Positions 27,119-39,989 are shown, counted from the stretch's first letter. The stretch is 64,000 nt of DNA from Serendipita indica DSM 11827 (GCA_910890315.1 CAJVGD010000012.1:930001-994000), one strand, 5' to 3'. Translations and numbers: made by a program. Notes: generated from the letters alone by a model not told the origin.

Positions 27119-27291
27119 GACACGAATCCTCGTTTGAAAACACGGACAGCGGCCAGATTCTCGTCAGCGACGTCCTGCACGCGCGAGGCACAAGGTCAAT
27201 GTCGGGCTTGTTAGCGCTTTCATGGTGTGGATCAAGCCTGATAGACCTACGCTCAACCTAAACTTTCTTGTGGTCGATGGCAAACCGAGCC

Positions 27292-29744
27292 TCACGCACG
27301 CGCCCAACGCCGGAACCAGCAATCATATTCTAGACAAAAAGTAACAGATGCCCAGACGCTGTTCGCATTAGTTTCAGTGGCCGTCCATTCGTCTGCTCCC
27401 GTTCTCCCCTTGGCTTTCCAGCTAGGATGAGCGCAAACTAGACATATACCAGTTAAGAACGCCACCAATATCCGTGGCGATACGAAGCGTACCATCCTCG
27501 ACAAATCTTGCTGCCTACCGCCCATCTCCGCTTGCGGTATCTCTAACAACGCCTGACGCAGCAAAAGAGTCCATGGTGACGATGCTATATAGTGGACTGG
27601 TTTAGTTTTAGTACAGTGCTCGTTTCAGTGACGCGACCTACTCGTGGAGTCGGCACAGACGTTGAGTACAGCAAGAATAGCCTCCACAACGTCTTGTTTG
27701 ACCCCCTTGAAGCAATGAGACCTTTCAGCCCCGCTACTTAGAACCATAATGTTCATTAGCGAGTGATACATGGTCACCAGCTGCTCTGCGGCCATTGTGG
27801 GTAGAAGTGACGGTTCCGTAAGTAGTAGAACTCTCTGCACAAAAAGAACTGGGTTTATGGTCACACATGTCGTTGGTTGTATGAATATACTCACAGCGGT
27901 CGTACATCTGAAGAAGCTCTGAGGCACGGCCCGTCGATAAACTCGGCAGACGGACTTGTGCAGTCAACGTCTGTGCCGAAGAATTCCTTCGACTGGGTTC
28001 CAAAAGAGTGTGTAAGACAAATAGGTTTTGATCAGAGGTCAGATCGTCCATATCCCCGTTGCGTGAGCATGGTCGTGTTTGAAGATTCGCGACGAGTGCG
28101 TGGAGTTCGTCTGTTAGATCACTGCCAAGAGTTGCTTCATGAACTGCACAAGCTAGAAGGCAAATGCTTGTGATATCCACTGTCAGATTTGGACCTATAC
28201 TCGACACTGCTGGTCTTATGATTGTACCACGTTCACTTCGGGAAAGCAGACGACGTATCGCAGTCTCTCGCCAAATCGAATTACCATGTCTCAGAGATGG
28301 GTTTCGATCAAGTTGCCGCGGCAGTCGGAAGATGCATACGAAAACATCTCCTTTGACCTATAAGTGCTTTATCGTCTTCCCAGTTCCTACTCACCACGGA
28401 TCTCGCTAGCACCAAACGCAAAATACAGTTGCAATAAGGTGTCCAGAAGATCGCATCCGATGTCATATGTGCATGAATCAGGAGATGAGTCTTCAAGGAT
28501 GTGACCAACGCATCTAGTGGCTGCTGATACGAGTGCAGGAGCCGGAAGAAGGCAGGAGGTATTGATCGAATCTAATAGAATCTAGGGTAGGGAGATTACT
28601 ATGTTAACCTCGAGCCATACCGGTCTTACACGGACGCATAGAGGGAGTTTATAAGCGTGATGATTCACCACGGGTAATACTAGTGCCTGCCACCTAGTAT
28701 CTGAACGTGCGCAAAGGATGAGCCACTTGCCAATCTACACGTTGCATTAGCATCCTATCACCATTGATAAAAGAACATACCAAGTAGAAAAGAGGCAAGG
28801 ACAGAGGTTTATCTTCGAGTTGGCTGTCACAGTGGAGAAGCCATACGATGAGTGGAGAATTCACGAGCGTGGCATCTAGCACCTCGATGGCGCAATTGTT
28901 CTGGTGTGCTACATCTTCCATCAACTCGAGCGATCTAATTTGAACTTGCTGGGTGATGAATGGATGAAGCTCGACGAATTCCGTCTCGATCCAGCTGACA
29001 GCGGATATAAGACCGAGGACGTGGGTTTGTTACTCTTGTCTCCCGACTTGTTAATCGCTGCTCGTAAGACATTCGATGATTCTCGGGAATGACAACCACA
29101 GTGTCTGTAGAAACTCTCTGAGGTGTGCGTCAATATAATACCGTTACAAATGTTGATACATCACATATTCCGGTGAGCGCCTGTCTGTGAGGGGTTGATG
29201 AATGGAGCAACCACAATTGAGAGGCTCAGCAGACGCAAAGCTATAGTGCGAGTCAGGGGTGAGACGTCGGGCCGTAAGAGGAAGGGTATGAGCGAGTCCC
29301 TTGAGACTTTAACGGGGTCAGTATTGGTATTTTTGAGGATCAGACACGAGCACCAGGAAGCTGCGAACGAGCAGCCAGCCGGACCTCTTTCAGAGCGCGA
29401 GCGGTATCCGAGCAGTCTTCATGAACACCCTGGATCGTAACTTCTGGGCTCATCCTTGCATGTGAAAAGTCACACAACTCGAGTAACAGACGATTTGGCC
29501 AAGAGTCGACGGTGCGGTAGGCGAGATGCTGGCGTCGCTCGAGTAAATGTAGAATCATATCGAGACTGGTCACTCGACAAAACTGCGCTATCTCTGTTTC
29601 TGTAGGGCAAGATTTCAAGATCTTGGAGAGGAGTGGGTGGATGCTGGCCAAGGCATCGGCGACTTGATCCAAAGTTGGCGAATTCTGGTCGCCAAGTGTT
29701 CCATTTGATTCGAATAACAGGTATATTGCGTCTCTGGCGTCCAT
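27292..29744 (-). CDS. Uncharacterised alpha-helical (HEAT/ARM-like) protein
   Basis: I do not recognise a family. The protein starts at 29744 with MDARDAIYLLFESNGTLGDQ and continues through several exons of leucine-rich helices, for example VADALASIHPLLSKILKSCP, RTIALRLLSLSI, WIETEFVELHPFITQQVQIR, SPLIVWLLHCDSQLEDKPLS and ICLLACAVHEATLGSDLTDE. The last exon joins NVCADST to TSSPWTLLLRQALLEIPQAE in frame and ends WFRRWARA. The pattern suggests stacked helical repeats. I considered a PSMD5/Hsm3-like proteasome chaperone but no signature supports it. Internal exon borders are uncertain. It is divergent from epsin with only 71 nt between start codons, so the two probably share one promoter. Confidence 0.6.
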
Positions 29745-29815
29745 TGTTCCCGCGGGCGTCGACAGGGCTGGGACCAAATTCCGAAACGTGACTTGAACCA
29801 AGGCCACTTCCAGCA
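29745..29815. promoter_or_regulatory. 71-nt divergent promoter between the helical protein and epsin
   Basis: The two start codons point away from each other with 71 nt between them, so both 5' untranslated regions and a shared core promoter must lie in, or extend beyond, this stretch. No TATA box is evident. Confidence 0.45.
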
Positions 29816-31680
29816 ATGTCAATCCAAAGCATAGGAAAGGGCGCCCTACGGTCAGTCATCTTTGAAGGAATCCTCATAACGAGTTTATGTGCTGAAAAAA
29901 CTGCCAGCGTCGCAAAGAATTATACCAAAGGTCCTTGCTCCTTGGCTCGTTGTGTGCGCAGTCTGCTGACTTTGTCGCACAGGCTATTCGGATGTACAAG
30001 CAAAAGTCAGGGATGCAACGTCCAACGATCCCTGGGGACCGTCCGGAACGCAAATGAACGAGATTGCGCAGCTCACATACAATCAGTAACCGTAGCTCCC
30101 TATCGCTCACACACGCATCTGATACGGCTCTAGAAACGACTTTGTAGAGATTATGGAAATGCTGGACAAGCGGCTAAACGACAAGGGCAAAAATTGGCGT
30201 CATGTCTTCAAGGTGCGAGCCGCCGTGGCAATCGCAGCGCTCCATTTTGCTGACACCGGGCTGCAGGCATTAACGCTTCTCGACTATTGTCTTCATGCTG
30301 GATCTGAGAACGTCGTGATCTACTTCCGAGATAATGTCTATCTCGTCAAGACGCTCAAGGAGTTTCAATACATTGACGAATTCGGAAAAGATCAGGGTGC
30401 CAATGTACGCCAAAAGGCAAAAGACATCACAAATCTCCTTCAGGATGAGGCGAGACTTCGTCAGGAAAGAAGAAGCCGGGCAAGCATGCGCGACCGGATG
30501 ACCCGAGGTGGAGACGTAGGGGCAGACGATCAACCCGATGAAAATGTGGCCAGAAAACGCCAGCAATCTCAGCCCGCATCCTCTTCTCGCCGCAATCGTG
30601 ACGATGAAGAGCTGAAACGAGCGATGGAGGCGAGCAAGCAGAGTTATGCGCAAGAAGTCGGAAAGAGTGCAGAGCAAGTAGCTTGTATCTTGCAAACCTT
30701 TGATGCTAATTAGACCCATAGGGATGCGGACCTCGAACGAGCCCTGAAACTGTCCGAACAAGAAGAACGTGACAGGGCAAAGGCAGTCGAAGATGCCAAC
30801 TCCCGCGCGTTGTTCGACGACAGCCTTCAAACGTAAGGCTTTTATCTGTTTCTCATTCTATGGCTCACACCGAGTAGCGCGCCAGCCGCCCAGGCTCAAT
30901 CAAACCCGTTCCCTTTGGTGGATGCAAGCCTTCAACCCCAGTACACCCAAATGCAGCCCCAGTTTACTTCGTTTAATCCCTATCTCCAAGAACAGCAGCA
31001 GTCAATGATGCAGGCTCAATGGGCCCAGGCCAATGCTGATTGGCAGGCCCAACAATTCGCGCTGCAACAACAACAGCTACAACAACAACAGCAGCAGCAG
31101 CAGCAAGAGTATGCACTCTATGTCCAGCAGCAGAATGAACTGGCCTTCCAACAACAACAGCAACAAGCGGCAATGCAAAATGCATGGATCCAGCAACAGG
31201 CAACCGCTCAGCCTCTGATAGCCCAACCGACTGGATTTGGAAGCAGGAATCCGTTTGCGCTTGGTCCTGGTCCTGGTGCATCACCCGCCCCTCCGGTCCC
31301 TACTCTATCGCCGCCACCACAAACGCAGCCCAACTTCACCAGTCTCAATGGTCACGCTGGACTCTCGCAATCGCAGGCGCCCGCTCCATCCCCATCTCCT
31401 TCGTCAAGCAGTCAACCAGGGCTGAATGTCAGGACACGACAAGACGAGAATCCGGCGCTAGCCGCCTTGTTTGCCAACCGGGATGGAGGCATCGACACAT
31501 TTGGGAACTACGGCAATCTCAGGTAAGTTCAATGTACAATCTCGTGGATGACGCTAAAATGGCCACTCCAGATTTGGTAACACGAATGCCGGTAAAATGC
31601 TGATGGCTAATACGGGCACGGGTAATCCATACGGGACACAAGCACAGACGGGCAACGACCAACCGTTCTTCTCTGTCTAG
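29816..31680 (+). CDS. Epsin (ENTH-domain endocytic adaptor, Ent1/Ent2-like)
   Basis: Epsins bind PI(4,5)P2, ubiquitinated cargo, Eps15-type partners and clathrin during endocytosis. Exon 1 is MSIQSIGKGALR, joined by a 54-nt intron to VAKNYTKG and then YSDVQAKVRDATSNDPWGPS, the ENTH signature. The ENTH fold continues through NDFVEIMEMLDKRLNDKGKN and VIYFRDNVYLVKTLKEFQYI. Two ubiquitin-interacting motifs follow (DDEELKRAMEASKQSY and DADLERALKLSEQEE). The rest is a disordered tail with a glutamine tract near 31060-31190 and two NPF motifs (SNPF, RNPF) for EH-domain partners. The stop is TAG at 31678-31680. Confidence 0.93.
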
Positions 31681-31781
31681 TACTTAGAATTTTTTGGCTT
31701 AATCCCTGCTATCTATATATGTTATCTTTGGTGGTGGCCAGTGGCGGCGAAATCTGAACTGTACCACAGCGACTGGGGAGA

Positions 31782-32776
31782 ATGACCTCGAAGCAGACAA
31801 CATCGCAGGTAGAACCCAAGGACCTTCCAACGCCAATAGGAAAGGATGCAATGTCCAAGGCACTTGGTCAAGCCTTTCTAGCTCACCAGGTCCGTCAATT
31901 GGAATCAGGCGCCGCTTCTAGGGGCAAGCCTCACCGTAGAGGAGGTCCACGGAGACCTCAGGACGTCGTAGGGAGGAGCAATAACCAATCTATTCACACG
32001 CAACAAACCCCAGGAGGGCGCCTGACGACCAATCATGCCATTCCGGCTATCATCGTCCTGGACACGAGCATTTTTGTCCATAGCCTCGATCAGATTAAGA
32101 AATGGCTCTCTGGTGAGAGACCTGAACGACTCGTCGTTCCACTGGAAGGTCTGATGGCATCAACCTTGTTTCACGGAAAGATTGTCTGACGTCGTGCACG
32201 ACATTTGCAGTACTCAACACTCTCGACTTGTCAAAGAGGGGTGAATCTCCATTATCAGCACAAGCGCGTGCCGCTTCTCGGTTTCTTGAAGAGCAGATAG
32301 GCGCAAATCCGAAAATTGTACTGCAAGATGACAAGGCCATTGGCGAATGGCCTGTCGAGACGGACGAAAGCACTATCACGGTGCCTCAATGGGTGAAAAA
32401 CACGCTCGCGTGTGCCCTATGGGAAATGGCAAAAGGGGACCAATCTGTGGCGATATCCGTCGTCGAGGCTGGTGCTTTGGGAGGTGAAGAAGCCAAGATT
32501 GCCGATCGTCTGCAAGGGCATGTCATCTATGAGTGGGCCAGGTGTGCCCGAGTGCCAGTACTTTCCATCGCGGAAGGCAGGCGGCAAGCCTGGTATTCGC
32601 AAGAGCGAAAAGAAGGAAGAAAGAAATCAGATTCCAAGCCCAGAGCTGTATACACCAGGCATTACGGATCAAGCACTGGTCCTAGCACTACTCCCCTTGT
32701 CGAGAAGCCAGTAGAGCACATATTTCCTCAGAGCGGGGTGCGACTATTGGCAAGGGGTGAGATGCTCGCACCCTAG
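31782..32776 (+). CDS. PIN-domain protein (Nmd4-like)
   Basis: A basic, disordered N-terminus (GKPHRRGGPRRPQDVVGRSN) leads to AIIVLDTSIFVHSLDQIKKW, which has the PIN-domain first strand and its aspartate, then RLVVPLEVLNTLDLSKRG across an intron near 32145-32213 and LSAQARAASRFLEEQIG. Fungal Nmd4, a partner of Upf1 in nonsense-mediated decay, has this plan, but the assignment is by style rather than by a diagnostic motif. Few of the four acidic active-site positions can be seen, so nuclease activity is doubtful. It lies 101 nt after the epsin stop and on the same strand as epsin and eIF3a. Confidence 0.65.
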
Positions 32777-33147
32777 TGGATATCCTTCATCGTTGCAAAC
32801 GTATCTGACGAATAGGTCAAACCGCGACGTGGCGCGTGCCTACAGCGCGTTACCGATTGCCCGGGGTCGTCCATAGCAACTTTATGGCATCCCGTGAGTG
32901 CATTAGCGCGAGTAGGCTGAAATTGTGGCTTGAGCTACCGAACCACACCCGTTTCCTGGCTGTAGAACTCTGGATCTGCTCTTTTCGCCATTGCTCTTTT
33001 CACGAATCATCATTCCCTATTCTCCAGTGTTTCCACTCGGATTGTGCTCGATGTGTTCGAACTAGGACTTCCTCTGAAAATACAGTGGCTATGTTTGGTT
33101 CTGTTTGGGTGTGAAAAAGCTCTTGCACCCCGACGTCGTCGTGCACG
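32777..33147 (+). other. Intergenic region before eIF3a
   Basis: This is the 3' end of the PIN gene and the promoter and 5' untranslated region of eIF3a. No gene or clear promoter element was recognised. Confidence 0.4.
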
Positions 33148-36100
33148 ATGCCGCCATTTTCAAAGCCAGAAACAGTGCTCAAGCAGGCTGAGGGACTTGT
33201 CTCGGTCGGACAGACGCCTGCAGCCTTGCAATCCCTTACGGAAATGTTCAACTCGAAGCGCTTCCGCTCAACGCCCGTGGCGTCACTGGAGCCCATTATG
33301 ATGCGTTTTATCGAGCTCTGTGTTGAACTCAGAAAAGGGAGAACGGCCAAGGAGGGCTTGATGCAGTACAAGAATATTACCCAAAACACTTCAGTCCAGT
33401 CGATTGAGAATGTCATCAACGCGTTCATCCAGCTCGCTAATGCAAAAGTCGTCGACGCACAGGTGAAAGCAGACAAGGCCATCGAGGTGCTCGATGTCGA
33501 CGATCTCGAGGCCTCAGAGTCGCCAGAAGACGTCCTCCTTGGCGCCGTGAGCGGCGATCAGAACAAGGACCGTACAGATCGTGCACTTGTTACACCTTGG
33601 CTCAAATTTCTCTGGGAGAGCTATCGCTCTGCGCTCGAAACGCTGAAAAACAACGCGCGTCTCGAGGCAATATATCAAGTAGGTTGATATACACTCAAGA
33701 ATCATACACTATTGATCAATTCAACAGTCTATTGCCCTCCAAGCGTTTAACTTCTGTCTCTCGCACCGTCGCAAGGTCGAGTTTCGCCGTCTTTGTGAGA
33801 CGCTCCGACTACATCTCGCTACGGTCGCGAAATACTCTCACCAGACCCACTCTGTCAATCTTTCTGATCCGGATACACTACAGCGCTTCCTCGACACGCG
33901 TTTTGCACAGCTCAATACATCAGTCGAGCTCGAACTGTGGCAAGAGGCCTTTCGATCCATCGAAGATATTCACAACCTCCTCACAATGTCGAAGAAGCCT
34001 CCAAAACCGAGTATGATGATCAACTACTACGAGAAGCTCTACAAGATTTTTATGACTAGTGGGAGCATCCTTTATCATGCGGCCGCATGGTCAAAGTATT
34101 TCGCGATTCTCCGAACATCTGGGAAACAGGACGAAGAAATGGAACGGGTAGCAGGCTTTGTCCTGATTAGCGCGCTTGCCGTGCCAGTCATGTCCGACAG
34201 CGGCGAGGACGGCGAAGATACCAAAGGCAAACATGCGCGTCTAACCACTCTTCTTGGTCTCTCAAAGATTCCAACCCGTGCGAGCCTCCTCAGCGACGCT
34301 GTAAGTCCACATTGTTTTTTTTAAGACATTTGTTGCTCACTTCAACCTTAGTTTGCCCGGAATGTGCTCAAGCTGTCACCTCGACCGCTTCTCGACCTCT
34401 ATGATCTCTTAGAAGTCCAATTTGATCCGCTGGGTCTCTGTGACCATGCTACCGCGATCTTGGACCGATTGAGTGTCAGCGAGGAGTTTACTCCGTACCT
34501 TCCGCATCTAAGAAGGGTTATTCTCTCCCGCTTACTCTCTCAATTGTCACAGGTCTACTCTTCCTTGTCCATCTCCTATCTCCTCGACCTCGTTTCCCCT
34601 CTGAACCGCCATCTATCTGCTGACGGCGATCGTTTCGACCAGGAGAATCTTGAAGCTTTCATCATGAGCGCAGCAAAACGCGGGGAACTTTTCATCCGTC
34701 TCAATCATTCCTCAGGAAGCATCCTCTTCGTGGACGATGCTTTCTCGATTGGATCAGGTAGCGGCTCCTCCAAAGTACAACCGTCGCCCGGTAAACTCGT
34801 TAGGTCTCGCCTCAGCCACCTTGCGGAATGTCTACACAACGTCGTTCGGTACATAGATGACGCCCCAGATACCGCTCGAGGGCAACTTCAAGCTGCCCAT
34901 TCAGCCTTCAAAGCCGAGCAGCAAGCATTGCAGACCCGACGATCGATTGTTGCGCGACGTCGTGAACTCCAAGCCGAGTTGGTTGCTCGTCGACAAAACG
35001 AGGAGCGCAGTCAGCAGGCTGAGATGACACTACGTGCCCAAGAAGACGCTCAACGAAAGAAGCGGGCGGAAGCACTCAAGGAGGCACAAGAAAGAGCAAA
35101 AGCAGAGATGGAACGCAAACGCAAGGAGGAAAATGTCAAGATTGTATCATCGCTCCTGGACCGCGGTGTTTCAATAGATGCGGTAAGTATTGCACGCCTA
35201 CATCACACGCATCTCTTATCCACTCTCAGGATATTACAGCACTTGATACGGAACAACTTGTGCAACTACAAGTGGAACATATGGACAAGGAACGCCGTGA
35301 GCTCAACGAGCGGCTACGTGTCATTGCCAAGCGCATGGATCATATCGAAAGAGCGTTTCGCAAGGCAGAGATACCCCTCCTTGTCGACGACTACGCTCGG
35401 CAACAAGCCGAAGACAGGGCTGCATTTGAAGCAAGCCGCCAAGGCACTATTGATAGTGCGAGGGCCATGCACCAAGAGAAGATCGATACAAAGCGCCGCC
35501 TGTCACGTATTCTCCCGGACTACCGTGCCTATATGCAGTCTCTTGGACAAGACCGCCGAGATGACTACAATCGTCGTTTCAACACCGCGACATCCAAGAT
35601 CCTGGAAGAAAAAACGCGCCGTCGCAACGAGATATTGAAGCAAAGAGAACGAGAGGCAGAACAAAGGGCAGAAGAGGAACGCATACGAAGAGAAAAGGAG
35701 GAGGCGGAGGCTCGTGCTCGTGAAGGTATATTCGTTGGGTATCAACGTGACGCAAGGGTTAACATTTCTCTTTTAGAACGAGAAGCAGAAGAGAGACGAA
35801 GGCGTGAGGCAGAAGACGCTGCGAGGTTAGCTGCGGAAACCAAGCAGAGGGAGGAGGAAGAACGGGTCAAACAACTTCGCAAGCAACGAGAAGCTGAGCG
35901 CGCCGAAGCTGCGGAAGTCGCAAGAAGGCAGCGAGAAAGAGAGGAAGAAGCCGAACGAAGGCGACAAGCTCGCTCATCGGGCACTGGCCCTGCATCTGGT
36001 GGCGCAGGTGGAGGTGATGTCTGGCGTCGCTCGCAAAGGCCCGCTGAAGGATCACCTGGGACGCGTCCTTCACAACAGCCTCAATCGAGATATGTGCCAC

Positions 36101-36309
36101 CAGGAGCCCGAGGCAGCGAGGGGGGATCGAGTGTTGGGCGACCTGGTGGCGGAGGGTGGCGAGAACGGGAACGCCTGCGAGAGGAATCTGGCCGACCTGG
36201 GACACCAGGTAGACAATCTCCAGCGCCACAGGATGACGACGGGTTCCAACAGGTTAAGCCACGGCCATCTACAGGGGCATATCGACCACCCGGAGCTCGT
36301 AATCGCTAG
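33148..36309 (+). CDS. TIF32: Translation initiation factor eIF3 subunit a (TIF32)
   Basis: This is the scaffold subunit of eIF3 on the 40S ribosome. It starts [20 protein letters not shown] and contains [40 protein letters not shown], the [20 protein letters not shown] block of the PCI region, and [20 protein letters not shown] near the end of PCI. The C-terminal third is the expected long charged coiled coil ([20 protein letters not shown] and similar), ending in a Gly/Arg/Pro-rich tail. The intron at 35726-35776 is 51 nt, stopless and in frame, so its retention would add 17 residues inside the coiled coil; its GTATAT donor and TTTTAG acceptor make splicing likely. The stop is TAG at 36307-36309. 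Confidence 0.95.
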
Positions 36310-36422
36310 ATAGTCAATAACCCATTGTCAATATATGCATAATCTCTTACTGGTTGAACAAGCTTCATCTCATGGAGCTAAGGTACATAGCATCTGACAT
36401 CAGCCTGCCACCGCCCAGCAAT

Positions 36423-39400
36423 CACCACCTGCCACCAACAAACAAGCCTGCTACGATAAAGCGAATTCTCATTCGCTAGTCAAATGAGAGTTATTTCTCA
36501 TGTCAGATATAGCTACTCCCAACAGCAAGTCAGTGCCTACAATTATTCTTCCGGTGCTAGTTTGTACTCTCTTTGCGGTCCTCACTGAAACTCATTTATC
36601 CACTGAACAGCGTGAAGAGCTGCAAGCGTCAAACTGGAGGCCAATAATGAATTCGGGGGAATACTGTAACAGATAGTGAGCAGAGCGAGTCTCTGGCTAC
36701 CAACAGGTTTGATGAAGCTATGCCGCCAAGTGAGTATTCGAGAGCGCACGACAGACTATGAAGGCACAAAGTAGCTCTTCAATAGCTTGTGGTTTAGCGA
36801 TCACTCCTCACACACAACAGCCTTCCCAAATAATTTTATTGCGTACCAGCGAGCTAACTTCCGCCTAGCTCTTACCCAATATAATACGATACAAAGATGT
36901 CGATAGTGCCAAGAGATCCCAGTGTTCAGTAGCCGAAAGAACTGCTATTCAAGGTACAGTATATAATGCAATACCATACACAGTAAAGCAAAGGATGAGT
37001 AAGCGATGATTACCAAAAGTAGACGATGTGAATCCGCACCTGTAATAAGTTGCCGCGTACAATCGGTGTCTCTTGACCAATTTTAATGATCTTGGTTTCG
37101 TGGCACACAGTTGAATCGTTGATATTTTACTGCATGTAAGGAGTGATCACTAAGTCACGAGCTATCAAAGGGCTACTGTGCATCAGTCGGCTGTGTGCTC
37201 TAGATGTTGGAATTGTTGCCTCAGTGCTCTAGCTAAGTCGATACATTTGTGCATAGTTGTTTCTTTGAGTCATGACCTCACTATAGTTCAAGCCTTGACT
37301 GCGACAGTGCGCATCACTGTGCAAATAATATGATTCTGCTTGCTGACAACGTGCGATATCAGTATCAACGTCTTAGCAGTATTGAGTGAAAGCTGGAGAA
37401 GAATGAGCTCTGCGGTACACAATAGAATTTGTGGGAAGGCTACTGTATGCGAAGAGTGATCGTTAAATCTCGAACTATTGAAGTGCTACTGTGTACCTTG
37501 GTCTCTCACCTGCTTTAGGATACTCGCTTGGTAACATAGCTTCACCAGCATTTCTATCAGTGGCCAGGTAATCGCTCTGCTCACCCGTTACTGTACTTCA
37601 AATCTCTCATTAGTCTCGAGTTCCATGCTTGCAGGCCCTTTCGCCTGTTCAACCGATATTGACCTGAAATGTAATATTATAGGCTTTTCTACATTGTATC
37701 AGATAAAATCATATGCTGATAGCATGCACTTGGCGTCAACTTTCAGAAAACACTCTACTTGGCGTGTGTTCATCAAGGAAACCAGGAATGCCACCATTTC
37801 GCAGGCAAACTTTCATTCTCAAAGCGCACACATATGCAAAAGCAGTGAGCAATATATAATCTATGCCAAACAGTAAAGCAATGACGAGTGATAGGTAGTA
37901 CAATTTGCAGGTAAAGAGGTTCTAGATCGAGTAACCAGAGTGTGACATTGTTCTTGCTCGGCGCTAGGCAAAAGACGTGAGCAAGTTGAGAGGATGCCCG
38001 AGCAATGCTACAGTCTTTTTACATGGAGCCCCTCAACTTTGCTTCACCAATATAAAGTAACAAAATTGCCTTGAGAGGTCGTATATCTTTCTCAACGCCA
38101 ATGTATTGAAGCTACAGGTCAACAATGCTGCCAGCAGTAATCAGAGTACATTGCAGGGCCAGCATCGCTAGGGTATGCATTTATCTTTTCGCATGCTGCC
38201 AACTGGTCAGTACTGACAGTAAGTCCTAAAAATCTTGTTGTTCATGTAGTCAGGACAACCAATGCACATACTTCATTGATTAACAACTAAATTGTAGCGT
38301 GGATATTAGGCGGCTCAGATACGAATCCATGTCGTCCCTCTTTGGGAACAGAGTACTACGTCCAAGTCGTCAGTATTCGTTCGCCAGTACGCAATAAGTG
38401 TCAGAAGGCTACTGTGTGTGAGAGGTGATGGCTAAAGAACAAGCTATTTGCTGCATTGATAGTGACAAAAGGTAGTGGGCGAGATCATAACTCGAAGAAA
38501 CGAATATGTGCTGTATGGAAATTAGGCGGCTCAGGTGAAAATGCAAGCTGTCTACTTTTGATATTGTTTTCTTTACTCGTCCTCTGGCTTTACTGCACAA
38601 ATAGAAACATCTTGGCTACTGACACCTACGAGTTTGTGTCAGTTTCGACATTTTCGAATCCTATGGCATTGAGTGAGCACGTGGGAGAATAGCACGTGGG
38701 ATGCAATTGAATCGTTGATATTTTTACTGCGTATGAGGAGTGATCGTTAAGTCACAAGCTACCGAAGGACTACTATGTGCCTTTGTGGTCAGTCGTGCAT
38801 TCTAGGATAGTTGCTCGTCACCACAACGTGATCAGCACTTCAATTGATAGTCAGGGAAATTGCTCGCTCACTTGTAGTTAAGAGTATTATCCAGAATCGC
38901 TCATCAGCCTCGAGTTCGATGCTTGCGGCCACCCTTTGCTGTTTAGTACAAGTGTGTCAACCTAGCTAGAGCAGTGAAACAATATTTCCAAAAATATTGA
39001 AGGGCTATCGTCTGTCTTCGTAGTTCGTCGTGTGTTTTAGTACACTCACTTGGCAGCATAGCACCACCAGAATTTCTGTGTTGGAACTGTTGCCTCAGTG
39101 TTCTAGCTACGTCGATATGTTTGTACATGTTTGTTTCTTTGATTCATGACTACTTTAAACTTCTGTCAGCATCACTGCAACACTCTGTTGGTAGCCAGGC
39201 ACTCACCCTGCCCACCCTTTGTTATAGTATATCCCCTGAAGCAGTTTATTTGCCTCGAGTTCGACGCTTGTGGCCCACTTTGCTGTTCGCTGTTCACTCT
39301 AGTTATAGTAAACCCCGAATACTTCATTAGTTTCGAGTTTAACGTTTATGATTTCATTAGGCCGCTCAGTGGTGTACAGAAAGTAGATGGCTCAGCTGCG

Positions 39401-39764
39401 GGTTTAAGTTTACTTTTGGTAAAATTTTTTTTTACTTGTTCTCTGGCTCCAGTCTAATACGTATCTCAGTACTGTGTTATTGCTGTACAAATAATATTTT
39501 TTGGCTACTGATAACTTGTCAGTATCGTCTTTGTATCATACTGGGTGAAAGCTGGGAAAGTTGGTTCGCTGGTGCGCAATAGAGCTGTTGGTAAAGTGAG
39601 TGATTGCTAAGCCGTGAGCTATTGAAGGGTTACGATGCGTCTTAAGAGCTTGTTAAATGACGCAGAATACAGCTAATGATGTAATAAAGTAAGGAGCCCA
39701 GCCATTCTTCAATTTTCCCTCCATTTTCTGCATGTTTTGGGTATCAGACTGGTGGCAGGTGGTG
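36423..39764. repeat. 3.3-kb gene-less block of diverged ~0.31-kb repeats bounded by a 15-nt inverted repeat
   Basis: No frame here is longer than about 110 codons or looks coding, and the sequence is visibly AT-richer than its surroundings. Related blocks recur in the same orientation. Positions 37206-37276 and 39080-39150 match with nine differences over 71 nt. The stretch starting TTGAATCGTTGATATTTT at 37111 is matched at 38707. A CTCGAGTTC-ATGCTTG motif occurs near 37615, 38909 and 39254. CAAATAATAT with a downstream GTGAAAGCTGG occurs near 37321 and 39488. Matching points are often about 312 nt apart (37168 and 37479; 38420 and 38735) or twice that (38999 and 39624). The block is bounded by CACCACCTGCCACCA at 36423-36437 and its exact reverse complement at 39750-39764. 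It may be decayed satellite DNA or an old non-coding transposon; I cannot choose. Confidence 0.7.
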
Positions 39765-39989
39765 TTGACCCTCGCTGGTTTGCTCACTACTTCTCTGCCT
39801 CCAGTAACTAGAAGCTTCACTTCAAGTTATTTCTCAGATCCAAAGAGGCTGAACAGGAATAGCTGGTGTTTGAGATGCTCATGAGAATCATTGTGCTGTT
39901 AGCAATGACAAGGATACATTGTGCGTCGTAATATATACAGGTTATAATAGACAATAACAGAATAGTGTGCCAGCATCTGAATGTCGTGC

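Noticed and set aside
36423-39764. LTR or LINE element in the gene-less block
   Set aside because: No direct long terminal repeats, reverse transcriptase or integrase motif or A-rich tail was seen; the repeats are many, short and similarly oriented.
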